Shown here piece by piece: positions 1 to 6,204 of a stretch of DNA of 8,358 nt. The stretch is from JANYJJ01 sp038241115 (GTDB lineage: Bacteria; Pseudomonadota; Gammaproteobacteria; Burkholderiales; Burkholderiaceae_C): positions 1 to 8,358 of the forward strand of contig JBBRGA010000147.1 of NCBI GenBank assembly GCA_038241115.1. The letters run 5' to 3'. Each line of letters opens with the position of its first letter. Position 1 is the stretch's first letter. The notes beneath the pieces are model-generated. The model was given only the letters and a program-made list of their open reading frames with translations, searched no databases and was not told the origin of the DNA. The position numbers and the translations under genes are program-made.

Positions 1-282
1 GTTGATGACCAGCCCGAGATCGGCAGCCTGCAAATGGCCCAAGGTGCGCGGCACGTTCAACCAAGCGCGGGGGGCGGCTTGCGTGGGCGCGCCGCGTTGA
101 AGCCCGGCGGCTGAAAGCAATGCGGATGACGACGCCACTGACGACCGCGACGCGGCTTCACCAGCGGCTGCCTGAGCCATCACCGAGGCAGGCAAAAGCT
201 CCAGCGCGAAAAAGAAGCACAAAGCTGCCAACACCAAGGGTCGGGCGGCAAGCACTTGGGTAAGCGACTCAAATTTCGCCAT
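1..282 (-). CDS. Exported protein of unknown function, N-terminal fragment
   Basis: The frame opens with ATG at 282 and stays open for 94 codons to the left edge, so only the N-terminus is visible. Residues 1-13 are mildly polar with K3 and R14. A hydrophobic stretch at about residues 15-36 (LVLAALCFFFALELLPAS) ends near VMAQA, which fits a Sec signal peptide with cleavage close to AQA. Residues 38-70 are an Ala/Ser-rich low-complexity linker. The visible part ends in a more ordered stretch, WLNVPRTLGHLQAADLGLVIN. This faintly resembles the start of the conserved domain in TIGR03790-type hypothetical proteins, but that is recollection, not a test. The gene is divergent from the IclR regulator with 34 bp between start codons, so the regulator may control it. 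The Shine-Dalgarno match is weak (GAG about 12 nt upstream). Existence as a gene is fairly secure; the family is not. Confidence 0.65.
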   Translation of the reverse strand, partial: MAKFESLTQVLAARPLVLAALCFFFALELLPASVMAQAAAGEAASRSSVASSSALLSAAGLQRGAPTQAAPRAWLNVPRTLGHLQAADLGLVIN

Positions 283-316
283 ACAGAATTTTCTCAATTT
301 GAGCGAAAATCGAGTC
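266..316. promoter_or_regulatory. Divergent control region with nested inverted repeats (candidate IclR operator)
   Basis: The 34-bp gap between the two divergent start codons and the adjoining codons contain three overlapping symmetries. The outer pair is GACTCAAATTTCGC (266-279) against GCGAAAATCGAGTC (303-316), with 12 of 14 positions complementary. The middle pair is ATTTTC (288-293) and GAAAAT (305-310), a perfect 6-bp inverted repeat with an 11-bp spacer. The inner element is CTCAATTTGAG (293-303), a perfect 5+1+5 palindrome. IclR-family proteins commonly bind AT-rich palindromes in a divergent intergenic region and repress their own gene; applying that here is inference. I could not place convincing -35/-10 boxes on either strand. 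Confidence 0.45.
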
Positions 317-1090
317 ATGAAAAACACCGCGCCGAAGTCACCCGCCATCCAGGTTTTGGAACGCAGTTTTGCGCTGCTCGATTTGCTCGCCATGCACCAG
401 GATCCAGTGCCGTTGAAGATCATCAGCCAGCAAACCGGATTGCATCCGTCGACGGCCCACCGCATTTTGAATGACTTGACCATCGGCCGTTATGTAGACC
501 GGCCAGAAGCCGGAAGTTACCGATTGGGAATGCGTCTTCTGGAGCTGGGAAACTTGGTAAAGGCGCGACTGGACGTGCGTGAGGCGGCCTTGGGACCGAT
601 GCGCGATCTGCACAAACTGACGCACCAACCAGTGAACTTGTCGATGCGCCAGGGCGATGAAATTGTTTACATCGAGCGCACCTACAGCGAACGCTCGGGC
701 ATGCAGGTGGTGCGCGCCATCGGTGGGCGTGCACCGCTTCACCTGACGTCCGTAGGCAAATTGTTTCTGGCGCACGATGACATGACGCTTATCAGGGCTT
801 ACGCCACACGCACCGGATTGGCAGGACACACGCGCAACAGCATCACCGAACTGCCCAAACTGGAACGTGAGTTGTCCAAGGTTTTGCAGTACGGCACAGC
901 ACGGGACGACGAAGAGTTGGAGCTGGGCGTGCGCTGCATGGCGGCAGCCATCTTGGACGATCAAGGGCGCTTGATCGCGGGGTTGTCCATCTCAGCGCCC
1001 GCCGACCGCCTGGAAGAATCCTGGCTGGGACGTTTGAAGGAAACCGCGGCAAAAATATCCGCTTCGTTGGGCCACAGCACTTCGGTTTAA
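317..1090 (+). CDS. IclR-family transcription regulator
   Basis: This is a DNA-binding regulator with the IclR two-domain layout. The N-terminal winged helix-turn-helix lies at about residues 10-75 from the ATG at 317, with helices around LKIISQQTGLHPSTAHRILN. A linker helix (about 76-100) leads to the C-terminal effector-binding domain (about 100-250). That domain shows the family hallmarks RAPLHLTSVGKLFLA (138-152) and GVRCMAAAILDDQGRLIAGLS (204-224). The length of 257 residues is typical. A TTG at 299 would add six residues, but ATG 317 is preferred because it gives the usual short N-terminus; neither start has a strong Shine-Dalgarno sequence. The effector cannot be read from sequence: family members sense aromatic acids, sugars, glyoxylate or other small acids. 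The divergent exported-protein gene is the most likely target together with autoregulation. The peptide transporter is a less likely target because pbpG lies between them. Confidence 0.93.
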   Translation: MKNTAPKSPAIQVLERSFALLDLLAMHQDPVPLKIISQQTGLHPSTAHRILNDLTIGRYVDRPEAGSYRLGMRLLELGNLVKARLDVREAALGPMRDLHKLTHQPVNLSMRQGDEIVYIERTYSERSGMQVVRAIGGRAPLHLTSVGKLFLAHDDMTLIRAYATRTGLAGHTRNSITELPKLERELSKVLQYGTARDDEELELGVRCMAAAILDDQGRLIAGLSISAPADRLEESWLGRLKETAAKISASLGHSTSV

Positions 1091-1094
1091 ACCG
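1083..1094. repeat. 12-bp perfect palindrome over the IclR stop codon
   Basis: CGGTTTAAACCG reads the same on both strands and includes the TAA stop (1088-1090). The convergent gap to pbpG is only 41 bp (1091-1131). It also holds a weak pair, AGCCC (1104-1108) and GGGCT (1118-1122). Neither is followed by a T-tract on either strand, so I do not call an intrinsic terminator. Confidence 0.4.
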
Positions 1095-1131
1095 CGGCGA
1101 CTGAGCCCCTGTTCACGCGGGCTGGACAGCC

Positions 1132-2385
1132 TCAGAGTGTCAGTTTCGGCAGACCCAGCGAAGGCGCAGGTGCGGGAAGTGACGTAGATGCTGAGCCGGG
1201 CACCGAATTGGGTAAGAAAGCAGGTGCCAGCGTGGGCACCAATCCCGGCAACAGCGCAGGCACTGAGGCAGGCACAGTCTGCGTGATCCACTTGCGCATG
1301 CGTTCTGCGTCAGCCAAGCGCGAATACTTGCCGTTCGAATCTAGAAAAATCATGATCAGCTGGCGTCCGGCCATCTTGGCCTGCATCACCAAACAACGCC
1401 CGGCCTCTGAGATGTATCCCGTTTTCTGCAGACCAATTTCCCACGACGGATTGGCGATCAAACGGTTGGTGTTGTGGAATTGAAGCTGATGTTTACCCAC
1501 CGCAACCTGGTACTCCGGCGAGGTCGACAGCTCACGAATGATGCTGTGGCGGTGCGCCGCGCTTACCAAGGTGGCAAGGTCACGGGCGCTGGATTGATTT
1601 CCACTCGACAGGCCCGTGGGCTCGACGTAGTGCGTGTCGTGCATACCCAGATCTGCGGCCTTGCGGTTCATGGCCACCACGAAAGCAGCAACGCCCCCGG
1701 GATAGTTGCGGCCGAGCGCGTTGGCGGCTCGGTTTTCAGAGGACATCAACGCCAAGTGCAGCATTTGCTCGCGAGTGAGTTGCGTGCCCACCATCAACCG
1801 CGAGCGGCTGCCTTTTTCAAGGTCGATGTCGTCTTGGGTGATGCTGAGAACCTCATTCAGCGGCATTTTGTTTTCAGTCACCACCAGCGCCGTCATCAGC
1901 TTGGTGAGCGACGCTATCGGCAACACTGCAGCTGAATTTTTACTGAACAACACCTCTTTCGTATCCTGGTCCAGAACGAAGGCGACGCTGGACTTCAGTG
2001 CCAGCTCATCGGTGGTGGCGTGCAAACCGTAAGCCTGTCCAAAAGAAACACGCTCGGGTTGCAGCGCCAACATCGAGGCTTGCGACGCCGATCGCGCGGC
2101 GCGTTGTGGTGTTTTTTGGTTTCGAGCCTTCGCCCTTGTTTGAACTTGACGCGGCCCTGAGGCCAGCGTCGAAGGTTTCGCACGTTTTACGCGGTCGACC
2201 TTATTGGCGGCTGTGGATTTGCTTTTGGCAACCGCTTTGCCCTTGGCCGACGTCCCGTTCTCAGCGACTGTCGCGGCCTCGGAAGGGCTCGTGCCCACCG
2301 AGATCAGCGCCAGCGTCAGCGTCATCAAGAGCAGTGCCTTTGGAATCCTGAAAATTCGAGGAAGTTGCGTTACAAAGTGGATCAC
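1132..2385 (-). CDS. pbpG: D-alanyl-D-alanine endopeptidase (PBP7-type, peptidase S11)
   Basis: This is a periplasmic penicillin-binding hydrolase expected to cut D-Ala-diaminopimelate cross-links in peptidoglycan. All three active-site motifs are present: S159-LT-K162 (SxxK, nucleophile), S216-E-N218 (SxN) and K321-T-G323 (KTG). Stretches such as ALMSSENRAA, YPGG, VEPTGLS and GRCLVM match E. coli PbpG as I remember it. Residues 1-37 form a signal peptide (R10, R13, K16, then ALLLMTLTLALISVG, cleavage near SEA). At 417 residues it is about 100 longer than E. coli PbpG (about 310). The excess is a Lys/Arg/Ala-rich linker (about 44-100) and a Pro/Ala/Leu tail (about 370-417) after the domain's usual end at RKWI. 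The start is GTG at 2385, with GGGG (2392-2395 on the complement) 6 nt upstream. M21 (2325) would lose the basic n-region. The gene converges on the IclR gene and has its own candidate promoter. Confidence 0.93.
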   Translation of the reverse strand: MIHFVTQLPRIFRIPKALLLMTLTLALISVGTSPSEAATVAENGTSAKGKAVAKSKSTAANKVDRVKRAKPSTLASGPRQVQTRAKARNQKTPQRAARSASQASMLALQPERVSFGQAYGLHATTDELALKSSVAFVLDQDTKEVLFSKNSAAVLPIASLTKLMTALVVTENKMPLNEVLSITQDDIDLEKGSRSRLMVGTQLTREQMLHLALMSSENRAANALGRNYPGGVAAFVVAMNRKAADLGMHDTHYVEPTGLSSGNQSSARDLATLVSAAHRHSIIRELSTSPEYQVAVGKHQLQFHNTNRLIANPSWEIGLQKTGYISEAGRCLVMQAKMAGRQLIMIFLDSNGKYSRLADAERMRKWITQTVPASVPALLPGLVPTLAPAFLPNSVPGSASTSLPAPAPSLGLPKLTL

Positions 2386-2413
2386 AAGATGCCCCGGATT
2401 CGTCGACAGTGAG

Positions 2414-2442
2414 AGTGTAGGTTACGCCAAAAAAGTGCACAA
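2414..2442 (-). promoter_or_regulatory. Candidate sigma-70 promoter for pbpG
   Basis: On the minus strand, TTGTGC (2437-2442) and TACACT (2414-2419) are separated by exactly 17 bp. They match the -35 consensus at 3 of 6 positions and the -10 at 4 of 6. A start near 2407 would give a leader of about 20 nt before the GTG at 2385. The spacing is ideal but the boxes are weak. Confidence 0.35.
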
Positions 2443-2466
2443 GATCAGAAACTTAGCTACGTTTCT

Positions 2467-2688
2467 TCAAGTTGCGGCGAGGTCTACGTCCGCTTTGCCA
2501 AACGCGCAGTAGAAAGACGTCTCGGCATTTGAAGCTTGGCGCATTTCGCGCGAGTCGATCAGCGGAAAAGCTCTAGGGAATAGACGCCTTTTTAGCGCTT
2601 TGTCGGGTGCTTGCGGCGGGCGCATGCCGGGAGCGCTCGCAGCGCGAACGCTTTGACCGGCATCGCCACAGGCACCGCCGCCGGTCAT
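2467..2688 (-). CDS. Doubtful small ORF overlapping the ATPase stop
   Basis: A 73-residue frame starts at ATG 2688 inside the overlap ATGA with the stop of the ABC ATPase gene, an arrangement that permits translational coupling. It fills most of the 299-bp gap between that gene and pbpG (2386-2684). The product starts MTGGGACGDAGQ, has a basic middle (KALKRRLFPRAF) and ends near FGKADVDLAAT. No signal peptide, membrane segment or known motif is visible, and part of the frame is occupied by a stem-loop. In GC-rich DNA such a frame can easily arise by chance. I list it because of the start-stop overlap only. Confidence 0.15.
   Translation of the reverse strand: MTGGGACGDAGQSVRAASAPGMRPPQAPDKALKRRLFPRAFPLIDSREMRQASNAETSFYCAFGKADVDLAAT
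2632..2652. other. Stem-loop downstream of the ABC operon
   Basis: AGCGCTCGC (2632-2640), loop AGC, GCGAACGCT (2644-2652). The arms pair at 8 of 9 positions, and read on the minus strand the odd pair becomes a G-U wobble, so the helix is complete in the operon transcript. It begins 33 bp past the stop of the ATPase gene. No U-run follows, so it is not a canonical intrinsic terminator. It could protect the 3' end of the mRNA or assist Rho-dependent termination; both are guesses. Confidence 0.45.
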
Positions 2689-4571
2689 GCACCCACGGCA
2701 ATACGCGGCACAGCGGCGAGCAATGTGCGCGTGTAGGCCGAAGCGGGGTTGATCAAGATTTCGCTGGCCACACCAGCCTCTTCAACCTTGCCTCGGTTCA
2801 TCACGGCAATATGGTCGGCGATGTATTCGACAACGCCAATGTTGTGGGTGATAAAGAGGTAAGCCACGCCCAGCTCCTGCTGCAATTGACGCAGCAAGTT
2901 CAGAATTTGCGCTTGCACCGACACGTCCAGCGCCGAGGTGGGCTCATCGCAGACGATGAGTCTCGGCTGCACCGCGAGTGCGCGGGCAATCGCAATCCGC
3001 TGGCGTTGTCCGCCCGAGAACTCATGCGGATAGCGGTCGAGCGCATCGCGGCGCAGGCCCACTTGATCGACCAAGGTCTCCAAGTTTTTTCGACGCGCGG
3101 TCGCGTTCAGTTCGGGTCGCAGCGCAAGCAATCCTTCTTCCAGTACGTCGAACACGCGCATGCGCGGGTTCAGTGAAGCGAAGGGGTCTTGAAAAATGAT
3201 CTGCACTTTTCTTCGCGCATCGCGCAGCGCGTCACCCGACAAACTGAACAAATCCTGGCCGTCCAAATTGGCTTTGCCTTCAATCACTGCTTGACCGCGC
3301 AGCAACTGCACGATGGCCTTGCCAGTGGTGGTTTTACCGCAGCCCGATTCACCGACCAAAGCTAAGGTTTCGCCCGCGCGAATGTCAAAGGACACACCGT
3401 CCACCGCCGTGAAATTGCCGGTGGCCCGTTGTAACAAACCGCTGCGTATCGGGAAGCGCACGCTGAGTTTTTGAACGCTGAGCAAGGGCACTGCGTTTGG
3501 CTGATGCTGACCAGATCGCGAAGGCGAATGCGGTGCAGAAACGGACGCCGCCGAAACCTGCAAAGACGATGCCTGCACTTCTTGTTCAGCCTGCATCGGT
3601 GGCTGCTTCCCGTCGGCGTACAGCAAGCAACGAACACTGCGTGAACCACCTGAGTCCAAGCTCAACAGTTCAGGCTGCGTGATCTTGCAGGCCTCAAACA
3701 CACGGTCGCACCGTGGCGCAAAACGACATGCAGTGAACTCTTGCCACAGCGGCGGGACCGTGCCGGGAATGGCCGCCAAGCTGCCGCCGCGCTTGGCTGA
3801 ATCTGGCAATGCGCGAAGCAGCAAACGTGCGTAAGGGTGCTTGGGCGCCGCGAAAAATTCCTCGGCCGGCGCCACTTCGATGATTTGGCCGGCATACATC
3901 AACGCCACTTGGTGCGCCATGCCCGAGACCACGGCGAGGTCGTGGGTGATGAGCAGCAAGCCCATCCCCTGCTCTTTTTGCAGCTTCTTCAGCAGTTCCA
4001 AAATTTGCGCCTGGATGGTCACGTCGAGCGCGGTGGTGGGCTCGTCGGCCACCAAAAAATCGGGTTCGGCGGCCAGCGTCATGGCAATCATCACGCGCTG
4101 CTTTTGGCCGCCGCTCAAGCGAAACGGATATTCGTCAATGCGACGCTCGGGCTCGGGTATGCCCACCTTTCCCAGCCACTCAATAGCGCGCGCGCGCGCC
4201 GCAGCTCCGCGCAGCGAGGTGTGAGTTTCAATGGCCTCGACGATCTGATCGCCCACGCGCATGACCGGGTTCAAGCTGGTGGACGGCTCTTGAAAAATCA
4301 TGCCGATCTTGCCGCCCCGAATGGCGCGCATGTTCGACTCTGGCAGCGCAAAAATTTCCTGGCCTTCCAGATCCAGAGTGCCTTCGGTAACGCGGCCGTT
4401 GTCGGGCAGCAAACGCATCAGGGCCAGCGCCGTCATGCTTTTGCCGCAGCCGGATTCGCCCACCAACGCAAACGTTTCGCCTCGTTTGATGCAAAGCGAC
4501 AAACCGTCGATGGCCTTGACCAGGCCCGCTTCGCCGTCGAGGGCAACTTTGAGATCGGTGATGTTGAGCAT
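2685..4571 (-). CDS. Fused double ATP-binding subunit of a peptide-type ABC importer
   Basis: One 628-residue cytoplasmic polypeptide holds two complete nucleotide-binding domains, equivalent to DppD plus DppF (GsiA/YejF-like layout). Domain 1: Walker A GESGCGKS (38-45), Q-loop Q94, signature LSGGQKQR (152-159), Walker B FLVADEP (172-178), H210. Domain 2: Walker A GESGCGKT (407-414), Q461, signature FSGGQRQR (518-525), Walker B LIVCDEP (538-544), H576. Both catalytic glutamates are present. After domain 1 comes the oligopeptide-type C-terminal region with C282, C288, C295 and C315, the spacing known to hold an iron-sulphur cluster in DppD-type proteins. A polar Ser/Gln/Ala linker (about 323-360) joins the halves. 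Domain 2 has only a short tail without cysteines. The gene starts at ATG 4571, 18 bp after the permease stop; an in-frame TGA just upstream rules out a longer product. No clear Shine-Dalgarno sequence is visible, which suggests coupled translation. It is last in the operon. Confidence 0.95.
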   Translation of the reverse strand: MLNITDLKVALDGEAGLVKAIDGLSLCIKRGETFALVGESGCGKSMTALALMRLLPDNGRVTEGTLDLEGQEIFALPESNMRAIRGGKIGMIFQEPSTSLNPVMRVGDQIVEAIETHTSLRGAAARARAIEWLGKVGIPEPERRIDEYPFRLSGGQKQRVMIAMTLAAEPDFLVADEPTTALDVTIQAQILELLKKLQKEQGMGLLLITHDLAVVSGMAHQVALMYAGQIIEVAPAEEFFAAPKHPYARLLLRALPDSAKRGGSLAAIPGTVPPLWQEFTACRFAPRCDRVFEACKITQPELLSLDSGGSRSVRCLLYADGKQPPMQAEQEVQASSLQVSAASVSAPHSPSRSGQHQPNAVPLLSVQKLSVRFPIRSGLLQRATGNFTAVDGVSFDIRAGETLALVGESGCGKTTTGKAIVQLLRGQAVIEGKANLDGQDLFSLSGDALRDARRKVQIIFQDPFASLNPRMRVFDVLEEGLLALRPELNATARRKNLETLVDQVGLRRDALDRYPHEFSGGQRQRIAIARALAVQPRLIVCDEPTSALDVSVQAQILNLLRQLQQELGVAYLFITHNIGVVEYIADHIAVMNRGKVEEAGVASEILINPASAYTRTLLAAVPRIAVGA

Positions 4572-4589
4572 GTTGGGTGGTGATCAGGT

Positions 4590-6110
4590 TCAGATCGATG
4601 CGGGCGCTGACGGCGCTTTACCTGCCGCGTTTGCCGTGTCTTTTGGCGTACCTTTTGCAGCGTCTTTTGCCGCGCCGTTTACCGTCGGGCGCCGCGGCTT
4701 GAACGCGCGCGAGCGTGGGTCGAAGGCGTCGCGCACGCCGTCGGCAAACAAATTGGCGGCCAGCACCAGCGTGACCATGAAACCGAAGGCTGCGGCGAAG
4801 CTCCACCACACGACAGGGTCGCGGCTCATCTCGCTGCGCGCCAAATTGATCATGCCGCCAAAACTGTTCATCGACGGGTCAACGCCCACGCCCACATACG
4901 ACAAGACCGCCTCATACAGGATGAGCGACGAGAACTCCAACACCGTGACTATCAACATCAGGTGCGCCACATTCGGAAAAATATGACGCGCCATGATGCG
5001 GCTGTGGCTGACGCCGAAGGCATTGGCCGCTTGCACATATTCGAGTTCGCGCAGCTTCAAGGTTTCGCCGCGCAGCAACCGGCACAAGCCCGCCCAACCG
5101 GTCAAACCCAACACGGCACAAAGCAAAAACAGCTTCAGGTCGGAGCGCTCGGCACCGGTTTCAAACAACTCCGGGTGCTTGTCCAAGAAGCCCTGAACCA
5201 TGAGCACGCAAGCGGCGATCAACAGCACATTGGGTACCGACGACAGCACGGTGTAGAAGTATTGAATGGCTTCATCGACCCAACCGCGAAAGTAGCCGGC
5301 CATGATGCCCAAGCCCACGGCCAATGGCAGCGTGGCGACGGTGGCAAGTGTGCCGATGACAAAAGCCGTGCGTATGCTTTTGAGGGCTTGGTACAGCACA
5401 TCGTTGCCAGTGAGGTCGGTGCCCATAAGGTGATAACGGCTCATCAAGGCGACTGTGATGCCGATCAAAACACTGGCCACCGCCACGGTGTAGACGGCCA
5501 CACGCCAGGGAATGTCGCCTTCGCCGCGCCACACCCCGCGCGCTGCATCTTTCCAATTGGTGCCGACGCCCCGCGCCAACAAGGCAATCAACAAGGACGC
5601 CAGCAGGGCACTGACCAGCAAACCGCCCACAGCGCCCAGCACAACGCGCTGAGCCACATCGGCAGCCCATTGCTCATCCGGTTGAGTGAGGTGCTTGCCG
5701 CCGTGCTTCAAACGCGGCGCAACACGGCGAACTTCGCCGTCCACCTCGACCGATTCTTTGGTGAAACCCACATAGGCCAAGGGACGCGAATAAGTGGCCT
5801 CACGCGAATCGAGCAGATCGGAAAGCACGTAGTCGAGCGCCGAGCGCGTGCGACTCTCATAAGCCACGACGGCATTTTGAGCGCCCTCTGCAGGCGGCAA
5901 CTTCAAGCGGTAGTGAACGCTGTCGAGCAGGGTGACGAGCAAACACAAAATAAGGACCACCGAAGAACCCAAGGCGGCAGCGTCGCGAAACACCTTGCGC
6001 CAACTGGAAGACAGCGCGGGGCTGCGCCAAACCACCACCGAATAAGCGATGAGCGCCGCAATCAGCAACCAGATGGACGCATCGGTCCACAGCAATACAA
6101 ATTTAGGCAT
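4590..6110 (-). CDS. DppC-type ABC importer permease with N-terminal extension
   Basis: This inner-membrane channel subunit pairs with the DppB-type permease. The conserved core begins around residue 203: a first membrane segment, then HLMGTDLTGNDVLYQALKSI (227-246), which is the family's usual GTDxxGxD signature. The EAA loop that docks on the ATPase is at about 357-380 (YVQAANAFGVSHSRIMARHI). Core membrane segments are visible near 247-272, 285-306, 327-343, 383-405 and 436-456. Before the core lie about 200 residues not found in E. coli DppC (about 300 residues in all). They contain membrane segments at about 12-28, 45-63 and 155-179, with a polar loop (64-152) probably in the periplasm. 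The C-terminus (about 470-506) is a Lys/Ala-rich low-complexity tail with four-residue periodicity. ATG 6110 lacks a clear Shine-Dalgarno sequence, but no in-frame start is seen just upstream. It is separated from the preceding permease gene by 94 bp of heptamer repeats. Confidence 0.93.
   Translation of the reverse strand: MPKFVLLWTDASIWLLIAALIAYSVVVWRSPALSSSWRKVFRDAAALGSSVVLILCLLVTLLDSVHYRLKLPPAEGAQNAVVAYESRTRSALDYVLSDLLDSREATYSRPLAYVGFTKESVEVDGEVRRVAPRLKHGGKHLTQPDEQWAADVAQRVVLGAVGGLLVSALLASLLIALLARGVGTNWKDAARGVWRGEGDIPWRVAVYTVAVASVLIGITVALMSRYHLMGTDLTGNDVLYQALKSIRTAFVIGTLATVATLPLAVGLGIMAGYFRGWVDEAIQYFYTVLSSVPNVLLIAACVLMVQGFLDKHPELFETGAERSDLKLFLLCAVLGLTGWAGLCRLLRGETLKLRELEYVQAANAFGVSHSRIMARHIFPNVAHLMLIVTVLEFSSLILYEAVLSYVGVGVDPSMNSFGGMINLARSEMSRDPVVWWSFAAAFGFMVTLVLAANLFADGVRDAFDPRSRAFKPRRPTVNGAAKDAAKGTPKDTANAAGKAPSAPASI
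4614..4673 (-). repeat. Degenerate 12-bp repeat encoding the permease C-terminal tail
   Basis: Residues 480-499 of the DppC-type permease run AAKD-AAKG-TPKD-TANA-AGKA, a four-residue (12-bp) period. The DNA units share a GCAAAAG-like core. The tail is expected to be cytoplasmic and disordered. It probably arose by slippage and has no function I can assign. Confidence 0.5.
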
Positions 6111-6139
6111 GAAGTCTGGGCAGGAAGAATGTGCGTTGG

Positions 6140-6195
6140 AGCGCGATCTGCGAGATGCGTGCTGCGTGATGCGAAATACGAAATGCGAGATGCGA
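6140..6195. repeat. Heptanucleotide tandem array between the two permease genes
   Basis: Eight consecutive 7-bp units fill 6140-6195. On the plus strand they are AGCGCGA, TCTGCGA, GATGCGT, GCTGCGT, GATGCGA, AATACGA, AATGCGA and GATGCGA (consensus GATGCGA; TCGCATC in the transcript). The array occupies most of the 94-bp gap between the stop of the DppB-type gene (6205) and the start of the DppC-type gene (6110). It resembles the short tandemly repeated heptamers described in other bacteria. It is degenerate, so probably old, and no hairpin or ribosome-binding site is evident in it. Confidence 0.75.
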
Positions 6196-6204
6196 GCTAA
6201 CAGC

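Noticed and set aside
338..964. 208-codon minus-strand ORF inside the IclR gene
   Set aside because: It lies wholly opposite a clear IclR coding sequence and has shadow-frame composition.
2632..2652. Rho-independent terminator
   Set aside because: The stem is good but no U-run follows on either strand.
4186..4199. (GC)7 run in the ATPase gene as a phase-variation tract
   Set aside because: It encodes an ordinary Ala/Arg stretch in frame (AARARA) and is short; GC-rich genes often contain such runs.
3837..4583. 248-codon plus-strand ORF opposite the ATPase
   Set aside because: It is antisense to conserved Walker and signature motifs; its apparent openness follows from codon bias of the real gene.
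6140..6195. CRISPR-like array
   Set aside because: Units are 7 bp, contiguous and without spacers, and no cas gene is nearby.
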